Shown in pieces: positions 16,034-23,504 of a DNA stretch of 64,000 nucleotides; within the stretch, counting starts at the first letter, position 1, and each line of letters begins with the position of its first letter. The notes under the pieces were generated by a model, which was not told the DNA's origin, ran no database searches, and saw only the letters and a list, made by a program, of their open reading frames with translations. Source of the stretch: Stenotrophomonas sp. ASS1. Its GTDB lineage: Bacteria; Pseudomonadota; Gammaproteobacteria; Xanthomonadales; Xanthomonadaceae. Both the position numbers and the translations under genes were made by a program. The DNA is taken from positions 62,001 to 126,000 of the forward strand of contig NZ_CP031167.1 of the NCBI RefSeq assembly GCF_004346925.1. The letters are read 5' to 3'.

Positions 16034-18028
16034 ATGGACACCACGATGCTGATCCCGTTGTTGGAACGGCTGGGCTGGACCAGCCTGCAGACCGTGCTGC
16101 TGGTGGCCCTGGTGTACGGCGTGTGCCGCGCACTGCCGTCGCTGTCGGCGGCCACCCGCTGCCGCCTGTGGTGGCTGGTATCGCTGCAGGCCGTGCTCGG
16201 CCTGTTCTGGAGCCAGCCGCTGCAGCTGGCCTGGCTGCCGGCACCGCAGGCGGTGGCGATGACCGCCACTGACGTTGCCGCAGATCTGGTCTACCCGCTG
16301 GCGCCGGAAGCCTCGGCGCAGCTGCTGGCGACGATGCCGGTGCCTGCAGCGGACGTGCCGGCAGTGGCGTGGTGGGCCGTTGCACTGGCTGCGCTGTGGG
16401 CATCCGGTGTGCTGCTGATGGCCCTGCGCACCTTCGGTGAGTGGCGCCGCTGCCGGGCGCTGCTGGCCGCCGCCTATCCCTGCGAGGACGAGGCGCTGGT
16501 GCAGGCGCTGCAGCTGGCCTCCGATGCCCACGGCGTACGCCCTGCGCCGCGGCTGTGGATGAGCGCGCAGGTGGACGCACCGCAGCTGGTCGGGCCGTTC
16601 CGCCCGGTGCTGCTGCTGCCGGCCGGCGACAACGCCCTGCAGGGTGATGCGCTGGACCTGGCACTGACTCACGAACTGCAACACCTGCAGCGGCGTGACC
16701 TGCAGTGGGGCCTGCTGCCCGCACTGGCCCAGCACCTGTTCTTCTTCCACCCGCTGCTGCGCCTGTCGGTGCGCGAATACGCACAGGCCCGCGAGGAAGC
16801 GGTGGATGCGGCCGTGGTCGGCCAGCATGGCGCGAGCCGCCAGGCTTATGGCCGCCTGCTGCTGCAGCTGGGCGTGGCCCCGCAGCCGCACCTGGGTGTG
16901 GCCAGTGCCGCACCGAGCGCCACCAGCCTCAAGCGTCGCCTGCTCTCGCTGCAGTCGCGCCGGTCTTGCCCGCGCATCCTGGCGATGGCGTTGACCGCTG
17001 TGGTGGTGCTGGTGGGCGTGGCGCCGATGCGACTGGTCGCTGCGCCGGTGCCGCCGGCACCGCCCGCGCCGCCGGCCGCACCGAAGGCCGTGGTGCCGCC
17101 GCCGCCGAAGGCTCCGAACGCGCCGCCCGCAGCGCCTTCGGCCGCGCGCGTTCCGGCCGTGCCGGTGGCGCCCGCGCCGCCTGCCGAGCCGGCCGATGTC
17201 GAGGCGCTGTCAGGCCCGGACGATGCCGATGTGGCGGTCGACGTGGATGTCGATGTGGATACCGACATGCACAGTGAGCATTCGACTTCCCACACCACCT
17301 CCATCACCACCTACGGGCGCCTGGATCTCGGCAAGTCGCCGTTGCAGGCCTACGTGCTGGTCGATGGTGATTCGACCTTCGCCAATGGCGGCATCGACGA
17401 TGTAACGGTGGCCCGCAGGCAGCTCGGCAAGGGGCCGGCGCTGTGGTTCCGCCAGGGCGACAAGCGCTATGTGGTGCGCGACCCGATGCTGATCCAGACC
17501 CTGCAGCGCGCCTACAGCGGCGCCGTAGACCTCGGCCGCCAGCAGAGCGAACTGGGCCGCCAGCAGAGTGTGCTGGGTCGCCAGCAGGGCGAACTCGGCA
17601 GGCAGATGGGCGAGATGGGCCGCCTGCAGGGCGAGGAGTCACGCCGTCTTGCGCTGGCCGCCGCTGAGGTAGCGCGCAGCGCGATGGCCGCCCACGACAT
17701 CAACCGTGAGGCCGCCGCAGAAGCCGCGAAGGCGGCGCGTGGTGCGACCAGCGATATGGCCGTTGCACGTGAGGCTGCACGCGAGGCCGCCGCTGAGGCA
17801 CGTCGTGCAATGCAGGAAGCCCGCAGCGAGGCCGCGCAATCCGGCCGCACCCGTGACATGCAGCGCCTGGCCAGCCAGCAGTCTGAACTGGCCAGCCGAC
17901 AGGCGGCACTGGGCAGCCAACAGGCCGCGTTGGGCGAGGGTCAGGCACGCGTGCATGCGCAGGCATCGCAGCAGGCACAGCAGGTGATCGCGCGCGCACT
18001 GGCCAGCGGCAAGGCCGAGCGACTCTGA
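16034..18028 (+). CDS. M56 (BlaR1-like) membrane metallopeptidase with an unusual repeat-rich C-terminal domain
   Basis: A 664-residue protein. Membrane helices lie at about 15-33, 45-60, 110-132 and 313-333. The cytoplasmic zinc site is HELQH at 213-217 with a downstream AREEAVD. Up to the last helix it matches BlaR1/MecR1. The usual penicillin-binding sensor is absent. Instead there is a Pro/Ala linker (about 336-385), an alternating Asp-Val run (about 399-414), a short globular part, and coiled-coil heptads LGRQQSE-type (about 498-536), an Ala/Glu-rich helix, then LASRQAA/LGSQQAA-type heptads up to the end. The C-terminal region should face the periplasm. It is likely co-transcribed with blaI and followed by two SMAG hairpins. 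Confidence 0.85.
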   Translation: MDTTMLIPLLERLGWTSLQTVLLVALVYGVCRALPSLSAATRCRLWWLVSLQAVLGLFWSQPLQLAWLPAPQAVAMTATDVAADLVYPLAPEASAQLLATMPVPAADVPAVAWWAVALAALWASGVLLMALRTFGEWRRCRALLAAAYPCEDEALVQALQLASDAHGVRPAPRLWMSAQVDAPQLVGPFRPVLLLPAGDNALQGDALDLALTHELQHLQRRDLQWGLLPALAQHLFFFHPLLRLSVREYAQAREEAVDAAVVGQHGASRQAYGRLLLQLGVAPQPHLGVASAAPSATSLKRRLLSLQSRRSCPRILAMALTAVVVLVGVAPMRLVAAPVPPAPPAPPAAPKAVVPPPPKAPNAPPAAPSAARVPAVPVAPAPPAEPADVEALSGPDDADVAVDVDVDVDTDMHSEHSTSHTTSITTYGRLDLGKSPLQAYVLVDGDSTFANGGIDDVTVARRQLGKGPALWFRQGDKRYVVRDPMLIQTLQRAYSGAVDLGRQQSELGRQQSVLGRQQGELGRQMGEMGRLQGEESRRLALAAAEVARSAMAAHDINREAAAEAAKAARGATSDMAVAREAAREAAAEARRAMQEARSEAAQSGRTRDMQRLASQQSELASRQAALGSQQAALGEGQARVHAQASQQAQQVIARALASGKAERL

Positions 18029-18031
18029 GCG

Positions 18032-18085
18032 GTAGTGCCGGCCGCTGGCCGGCAATGTGGGGTGCCGGCCAGCGGTCGGCACTTC
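18032..18085. repeat. Opposed pair of SMAG/REP hairpins
   Basis: A canonical plus-strand unit (18032-18053) is followed by a degenerate inverted unit (18064-18085, GGTCGGC in place of GGCCGGC). The two could also pair with each other into one long cruciform. They sit between the convergent M56 peptidase and I78 lipoprotein genes and probably serve both 3' ends. Confidence 0.8.
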
Positions 18086-18095
18086 CCTGGGAACA

Positions 18096-18410
18096 TCAAC
18101 CGCAGCTGGCGCGCTCGATGCGGTTCTGCGCATCCACCTGCACGGTCACGCGGTCCTGGCGGAAGTCCATGGTCACCGCCATGCCCGGCTTGACCACCCG
18201 TGCACCGCGCGCGCCGCTGTCAGCCACCAGTTTCTTGATCGTGGCTTCGTCGGCGGTCTTGCCGGTGAAGGCTTCCAGCGCCTCCGGCCTGCATTCGTGC
18301 GCGGTATCGGCCACGGGCGCCGGCGCGGGATCGTGGGTGGTGCTGCTGCCGGCGTGACTGCAGGCGGCCAAGGGCAGGATGGCGAGCAGGACCAGGGGGC
18401 TGAGGCGCAT
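18096..18410 (-). CDS. I78-family (peptidase inhibitor-like) lipoprotein
   Basis: A 104-residue precursor. The lipobox is LPLAAC; the mature part has CRPEALEAFTGK, ARVVKPGMAVTMDF, DRVTVQVDAQN and the terminal SCG. This is the clearest I78 pattern after the protein at 11168. GGAGA about 8 nt upstream fixes the start at 18410; a longer frame from 18473 lacks a signal sequence. It is expected to be anchored in the outer or inner membrane. A protease-inhibitor role is inferred only from the family name. Confidence 0.8.
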   Translation of the reverse strand: MRLSPLVLLAILPLAACSHAGSSTTHDPAPAPVADTAHECRPEALEAFTGKTADEATIKKLVADSGARGARVVKPGMAVTMDFRQDRVTVQVDAQNRIERASCG

Positions 18411-18476
18411 CGTCGGTCTCCAGGCGTGGATGGTGGCGGCAGTGTCACCGCTGCCACCGTCAGGCTGCGTCAACGC

Positions 18477-19502
18477 CTACTGCCCGACCAGCGCCAGGGT
18501 TTCGCGCTCACGTTGTTCTTCCCGTACCAGCCGCTGCAGCAGCAGGGCCAAGGTCACCACGTCCTGGTGGTTGTGGTCGGCCACCCGGCGCAGGTTCACC
18601 GCGTCGCCGCCGCGCAGGAAGCGCAGCCATGCGCCCGGCGCTTCAGAACCGGGCAGGTCGTCCTCGCGCACCACGCGCAGCAGCTGGCGCTCGATGGTGG
18701 ACAGCTTGCAGTTCTCCCACGTGCCGCGATAGCGGCGACGGGTCGGATAGAGCAGGTCGACGTGATCCAGCGCGCTGATCGGGCAACGCTGGCGGGCCAA
18801 CCGGTAGCGCGCCTTCAGCAGCGGCGCATCGTAGCTGCGGCCGTTGTAGCTGCAGAACACGGTGGACGGCTGCAGCCAGCGGGCGAAGGTGGCCAGCATC
18901 GCATCCTCGGCGGCCATCGTCGCCATCAACAATTGGCGGATGCGCAGGCCTTCGCCGCGTTGCGGGCACACATGCCAGTCGGCGGCCCCGATCATGAAGG
19001 CGCGGGTGCCGGTGCCGCCGGCCAGGCCGGTGGTCTCGGTATCGAAGAACAGCAGGTCGAGCGGGGATACGTGTTCGCCTTCGCGGCGGGCGAAATCCAG
19101 TGACAGCGGCTGTGCCGGAATGGGCTGCGGCTGCAGCGATTCGATCAGGAACAGGCCCGGTGCGATTTCCTCGCCGGGCAGCTGGCGATCCTGCGCGCTG
19201 GCGCGTGCCGGCGCGGCTCCACCCCGCGAACGCAGGCCGAGCAGGCGATGCAGGCTGCCCACTTCCGGCCGACGCAGCGGTGCGGGTGCCGGTGCGGAGG
19301 CCGCAGCGCCGGTCGGCTTGTGGCGGATTTCCTGTTCGACCCAGGCGAACACCGAACGCTCGGCCGGTGGTTGCCGCGCATCGTTGGCGGCCACCGGTGC
19401 CGCAGGTGCCGCGGGCGGCGGCTCGGGCGCAGCCGGCGTGACTGCCTTCGGGTCACCGGCCTGCTTCCGCAGCAGGCGCAGCTTGTCCAGGCTCAGGCTC
19501 AC
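18477..19502 (-). CDS. mrfB: YprB/MrfB-like DnaQ-fold exonuclease
   Basis: A 341-residue protein. The N-terminal 110 residues are Pro/Ala-rich and poorly ordered. The core is an RNase H/DnaQ-like 3'-5' exonuclease: DTETTGL (Asp154, Glu156), YNGRSYDAPLL, DLLYPTRR and DHNHQDVVTL supply the DEDD metal ligands. In Bacillus subtilis the YprA-YprB pair is MrfA-MrfB, which repairs mitomycin C adducts independently of UvrABC. The gene starts with GTG at 19502, overlapping the helicase stop by 4 bp (GTGA), so the two are translationally coupled as in other bacteria. The name is by homology and context. Confidence 0.82.
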   Translation of the reverse strand: MSLSLDKLRLLRKQAGDPKAVTPAAPEPPPAAPAAPVAANDARQPPAERSVFAWVEQEIRHKPTGAAASAPAPAPLRRPEVGSLHRLLGLRSRGGAAPARASAQDRQLPGEEIAPGLFLIESLQPQPIPAQPLSLDFARREGEHVSPLDLLFFDTETTGLAGGTGTRAFMIGAADWHVCPQRGEGLRIRQLLMATMAAEDAMLATFARWLQPSTVFCSYNGRSYDAPLLKARYRLARQRCPISALDHVDLLYPTRRRYRGTWENCKLSTIERQLLRVVREDDLPGSEAPGAWLRFLRGGDAVNLRRVADHNHQDVVTLALLLQRLVREEQRERETLALVGQ

Positions 19503-21988
19503 GGTGCCAGCAGCTCCATCGGATCGCGCGTGGTCACCACCACGTCGGGCACGTGCCGGCAGGCCTCGCCATCGAACAGGTCCAGCACGCGCAGCGCCAG
19601 CGCACGCGGCGAGGTGTCATCCTCTTCCTGCGCGGCCAGCACCGGGCCCACGCAGGCCGGGCAGCCGGCCTTGCAGTCGCAGCGCTGCACCAGTTCGCGC
19701 GCGCGCTGCACCAGCTCGGCCTGGCGCTGCCACAGCGGTTCGCTCAGGCCGACGCCGCCGGGGAAGTTGTCGTACAGATACACGGTGGGTACGAACTCCT
19801 GCAGCAGTTCCACCACACCAGGATCACCTTCGCTGCCGCGCAGCTGGCCGCGGCCGCTCTGGTCGGCGATCGCGAACCAGGAACCATCGCCGTTGCCGAC
19901 CGACTTCTGCAGGTCACGCGCATCGGCCATCACCGCTACGGTGGCGACGATGTGCAGCGCATACGCGGCGCCGAGGAAGCCATCCAGCGCATCCTGCTTG
20001 CTGGCGAACGCGCGCAGCAGCAGCGCCTGCGGCAGCTGCCACCACACCGCAGTGGTGTGCAGTTCCTGGTCGGGCAGGTTCACCGGGCCGTAGCCGATGT
20101 TCTCGTGGGTGTAGTAGCGGATCTTCTTGTAGCCAGCCACGCGGCGTACCACGTGCACTTCGCCATGATGCGAATCACCACGGCCGGCCACGCCGCCGTC
20201 GAAGCGGTCCAGTACCTTGAGCTTGGTGAAGTCGATGCTGTCGGTGTAGTAATCCACATGCGTGCGGGTGACATAGGCCTTGCGGCCGTCCCAGTCGAGC
20301 GTCTCCACCTGGTAGGGCGTGGACTGCACCATGTGGATGGCACCTTCATACAGGGTGAGTGCGGCAGCGGAATAGTCGACCTCGGCGATGATCTGCTGGC
20401 GGCCATCGCTGCGATCGACCACCACGAAGTTGCCGTCGGCCACCGCGCGCAAGCTGACCGCGTTGGCCGGATAGCTGTCGGCAATCCATTCCCAGCGTTC
20501 GCCTTCGCGATGGATCACCTCGGTTTCGGCCAGCGCTTCCAGGAACACTTCCGGGTCGATCGGGCCGAAGCCATCGCCGACCCGGAACGGCAGCTCGAAG
20601 GCTGCGCAGCGGATGTGGTCGAACAGGATCAGTGGCTGGTCCGGCGCGATGCGCGCGTGCTCGGGCGAAGCCTCGGCGAAGAAGTCCGGATGCCGCACCA
20701 CGTACTGGTCCAGCGGCTGCGAGCTGGCCACCATCACCCCCAGTGCGGGCTGCTGGCGGCGGCCGGCGCGGCCGAAGCGCTGCCAGGTGGCGGCCACGCT
20801 GCCGGGGTAGCCGTTGAGGATGACCACGTCCAGGCTGCCGATATCCACGCCCAGCTCCAGCGCCGAGGTGCTGACGATGCCGTCGATGTTGCCGGCGCGC
20901 ATCGCACGCTCGGTCTCGCGGCGCTCGGTGGGCAGGTAGCCGCCACGGTAGGCGCGGATGCGCGGCGGCTTGCGCGGGTCGTGGTCGAAGATGTCCTTCA
21001 GGTACTTGGTCAGCACCTCGACCATCAAGCGGGTCTGCGCGAACACCAGGGTCTTCAGCCCGGACTTGATCGCGATGCGCGCGATGCGGTTGCTCTGCGA
21101 GCGTGCCGAGGCGCGCAGGCCCAGGTCCGGATTGATCACCGGCGGGTTCCACAGCAGCACCTGCTTGGGTCCGCTGGGCGCGCCGGATTCGGTGATGGCG
21201 GTGACCGGTGCCTCGATCAGCGCCTCGGCATGCGCCTGCGGGTTGCCGATGGTGGCCGAGCACAGGATGAACTGCGGTTGCACGCCGTAGAACGCGCAGA
21301 TGCGCTTGAGCCGGCGCAGCACGTTGGTGACGTGGCTGCCGAACACGCCACGATAGGTGTGCACTTCGTCGATGACGATGTAGCGCAGGTTCTCGAAGAA
21401 CTGCGCCCACTTGGTGTGATGCGGCAGGATCGCCTGGTGCAGCATGTCCGGGTTGGACACCACGATGTCGCCGTGCAGGCGGATGGCCTGGCGCGCATCG
21501 CCGGGAGTGTCGCCATCGAAGGTGAAGGCCTTTACGCCCAGATCGCCGGCGCGGTTGAGTTCCAGCAGCTCGGCTACCTGGTCCTGGGCCAGTGCCTTGG
21601 TCGGGAACAGGTACAGCGCCTTGGCCTTGTCCTGCATCGCCGCGCTGACCACCGGCAGGGTGTAGCACAGCGACTTGCCGCTGGCGGTGGGGGTGACGAT
21701 GGCCACGTGCTCGCCGCGCTGGCTGGCCTCCCACGCTTGGGCCTGGTGGCTGTAGAGCTGTTCGATGCCGCGCGACTTCAGGGCGGCGGCCAGGGCCGGT
21801 GGCACCGAACCGGGAATGGGCGCGTAGCGGCCCTCGCGGCCGGGAATGGCGAAGCTGCCGGTGATGCGGTCCTGGTAGCGGCGCTGCAGGCGCGCACTGA
21901 GCAGGGCGCCATCGCGGGCGGGCAGGCCGTCGCGGGTGGCGAGCTTCTGCTCGGCATCGGCGGTGCGCTTGGCGAGTTCGTAAGCCAT
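19499..21988 (-). CDS. mrfA: DEAD/DEAH helicase with DUF1998 domain, MrfA/YprA-like
   Basis: About 829 residues. RecA-like domain 1 has TPTASGKS (Walker A), IDEVH (DEVH box) and CSATIGNP; domain 2 has STSALELGVDIG and RFGRAGRRQ. The C-terminal DUF1998 region holds the cysteine cluster CDCKAGCPAC, expected to bind zinc. It should be a 3'-5' DNA translocase working with the exonuclease encoded immediately downstream. I chose ATG 21988 (MAYELAKR). The open frame also allows GTG 22039, which abuts a small inverted repeat; neither has a strong ribosome site. Confidence 0.85.
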   Translation of the reverse strand: MAYELAKRTADAEQKLATRDGLPARDGALLSARLQRRYQDRITGSFAIPGREGRYAPIPGSVPPALAAALKSRGIEQLYSHQAQAWEASQRGEHVAIVTPTASGKSLCYTLPVVSAAMQDKAKALYLFPTKALAQDQVAELLELNRAGDLGVKAFTFDGDTPGDARQAIRLHGDIVVSNPDMLHQAILPHHTKWAQFFENLRYIVIDEVHTYRGVFGSHVTNVLRRLKRICAFYGVQPQFILCSATIGNPQAHAEALIEAPVTAITESGAPSGPKQVLLWNPPVINPDLGLRASARSQSNRIARIAIKSGLKTLVFAQTRLMVEVLTKYLKDIFDHDPRKPPRIRAYRGGYLPTERRETERAMRAGNIDGIVSTSALELGVDIGSLDVVILNGYPGSVAATWQRFGRAGRRQQPALGVMVASSQPLDQYVVRHPDFFAEASPEHARIAPDQPLILFDHIRCAAFELPFRVGDGFGPIDPEVFLEALAETEVIHREGERWEWIADSYPANAVSLRAVADGNFVVVDRSDGRQQIIAEVDYSAAALTLYEGAIHMVQSTPYQVETLDWDGRKAYVTRTHVDYYTDSIDFTKLKVLDRFDGGVAGRGDSHHGEVHVVRRVAGYKKIRYYTHENIGYGPVNLPDQELHTTAVWWQLPQALLLRAFASKQDALDGFLGAAYALHIVATVAVMADARDLQKSVGNGDGSWFAIADQSGRGQLRGSEGDPGVVELLQEFVPTVYLYDNFPGGVGLSEPLWQRQAELVQRARELVQRCDCKAGCPACVGPVLAAQEEDDTSPRALALRVLDLFDGEACRHVPDVVVTTRDPMELLAP

Positions 21989-22034
21989 GGAAAGTGGAGC
22001 CGGGACGGATTGCGAGGGGTCACATGGCACCACA

Positions 22035-22056
22035 CTCACGTCTCAGGATGTGAGAC
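22035..22056. promoter_or_regulatory. Nested inverted repeats upstream of the helicase gene
   Basis: GTCTCA (22040-22045) and TGAGAC (22051-22056) pair perfectly around five bases. CTCAC (22035-22039) and GTGAG (22050-22054) form a second overlapping dyad. They lie about 50 bp upstream of the preferred helicase start, a plausible operator position. It does not resemble a LexA box I know for this family. Confidence 0.3.
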
Positions 22057-22200
22057 ACCGCACACCAAGGGCATGAACCGTTCAGTGCTCGCGTCCCGTG
22101 GCGTCGCCGCATCTCCCCTGGCTGAACAGCTGCCCGTGCAGCAACGAAATCTGAAGCCGGCATCCGTATCCTTGGGTGCTGGACGCAACCAACAGGGTGG

Positions 22201-22719
22201 ATGGCTGTGGCACGACGTGGAACGCAGGGAGCCGTCCTGGCCAGCATGCTGCTGGCCGGTATCGCGCAGGCGCAGCAGGCCACGCCGGTAGCGGTGCCCG
22301 ACCCAGCGCCCGAACCTCCTGCAGATGCGCCGGCGGCAACCACCGCGCCGATCTCCACCACCCTGCCGCAGGACAACGTCACCACCCTTGGCGAAGTGCG
22401 TGCGCTCAAGCCCGAAGACGAGCCGCTGGATCTGTACCGTTTCAAGAACCCGGTGAAGTTTGGCGACAACCGCTTCAGTCGCGACTGGAGCGAACCGCCG
22501 TCGCCGGAGCAGGTCAGCATGGGCGGTGGCTACATCATGATGGGCGTGGTCAAGGGTGTGATGGCGGCGGCCAAGGGGATCAACAAACTCACCGGCGGAC
22601 CGGCGCAGATCCAGGCCGCCGTGGCGCGGCCACCGCCGGAGCTCAGTGCCGAACAGCAGCAGCGTGCGCTGCGGTTCTCCCAGGAGCAGGATGCCGGCGA
22701 TGCACCGCCGGTGAAGTAG
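22201..22719 (+). CDS. Exported protein of unknown function
   Basis: A 172-residue protein with a short signal peptide (about 1-24, AVLASMLLAGIAQAQ), then a Pro/Ala-rich stretch and a charged central part (LKPEDEPLDLYRFKNPVKFGDNR). A Gly/Met-rich segment YIMMGVVKGVMAAAKGINK follows that could touch a membrane. AGGGTGG lies next to the ATG. I recognise no family. It lies just upstream of another exported protein on the same strand (39-bp gap), so the two may be co-transcribed. Confidence 0.6.
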   Translation: MAVARRGTQGAVLASMLLAGIAQAQQATPVAVPDPAPEPPADAPAATTAPISTTLPQDNVTTLGEVRALKPEDEPLDLYRFKNPVKFGDNRFSRDWSEPPSPEQVSMGGGYIMMGVVKGVMAAAKGINKLTGGPAQIQAAVARPPPELSAEQQQRALRFSQEQDAGDAPPVK

Positions 22720-22758
22720 GCCGGTATATCCTGCCGGCTCCCCACCGCTAGTGCTGCC

Positions 22759-23433
22759 ATGTTCCTGCGTTCGATCTGCCTGCTGGCCGCATTGCTGCCG
22801 GCGTCCGCCTTCGCCGATGGCATCGCCGATGATGGCGCCTGCCGCAATGGCGCGTTTCCCTCTGAACAGAGCCGGTTCGCTCTGGCGCGGGTGGTCGATG
22901 CGCCCCGTCTGTACCTGCTTGGCGACATGGACGGCTGCCCGGCGAAGGGCGAACCGGCCTGCCGACAGCGCAGCTATGTGGTCAATGGCGATACCGTGGT
23001 GACCGGGCGTGATCTTGGCCGCTACCGCTGCGCGTTCTTCCCGAACAAGGTGGGTGGCAGTGCTGGCTGGGTGGACCGCAGCAAGCTGCAGGCGTTGCCG
23101 GTGGTCGTGCCGTCGCTGCAGGATTGGGCGGGCCACTGGAAGGACGGCGACAACGGCCTGCGCATCACCGTGCAGGGCGGGCAGCTGCATGTGGAGGGTG
23201 ACGCCTACTGGCCCTCCGCCAACCCCACGCCGGAGCAGCGTCCCTACGGGCCGAACATGGGCCAGGTGGAAGCGCGCGCGGCGCCGCGTGGTGCCGATGT
23301 CGAGTTTGTAGAGGACACCTGCAAGGTGCGCGTGCATTCGCTGGGGGAGGTGCTGATCGTGGCCGACAACAGCGAATGCGGTGGCATGAACGTGCGCTTC
23401 AACGGCGTGTACCGGCGCGCCGGTTCGCGTTGA
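22759..23433 (+). CDS. Secreted protein of unknown function
   Basis: A 224-residue protein with a signal peptide cleaved after ASAFA (about residue 19). The mature part contains eight cysteines (for example CRNGAFP, DGCPAKGEPACRQR, RYRCAFFP, DTCKVRV, SECGGMN), consistent with disulfides in the periplasm. A central segment (SAGWVDRSKLQ) resembles the end of an SH3-like fold, and a second half (DWAGHWKDGDNGLRITVQGGQLHVEG) looks like a small beta-barrel. Function unknown. A SMAG-type hairpin follows the stop codon. Confidence 0.6.
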   Translation: MFLRSICLLAALLPASAFADGIADDGACRNGAFPSEQSRFALARVVDAPRLYLLGDMDGCPAKGEPACRQRSYVVNGDTVVTGRDLGRYRCAFFPNKVGGSAGWVDRSKLQALPVVVPSLQDWAGHWKDGDNGLRITVQGGQLHVEGDAYWPSANPTPEQRPYGPNMGQVEARAAPRGADVEFVEDTCKVRVHSLGEVLIVADNSECGGMNVRFNGVYRRAGSR

Positions 23434-23438
23434 CAAGC

Positions 23439-23460
23439 GCCAACCAAGGTTGGCATCTAC
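23439..23460 (-). repeat. SMAG-type hairpin at the operon's 3' end
   Basis: GCCAACC-AA-GGTTGGC followed by ATCTAC, i.e. a GTAG-led unit on the minus strand with a different stem sequence. It lies between the convergent secreted-protein gene and the nine-gene minus-strand operon and can act as a 3'-end hairpin for both. Confidence 0.7.
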
Positions 23461-23504
23461 CAAGGGCAACCGGAGGGATCCGATCCCGGGATCAATTCCC
23501 GGCT

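Noticed and set aside
17527..17640. Tandem DNA repeats that could be an intergenic element inserted in the M56 gene
   Set aside because: The reading frame stays open, the period is seven codons (21 bp), and it encodes regular coiled-coil heptads, so it is a coding repeat.
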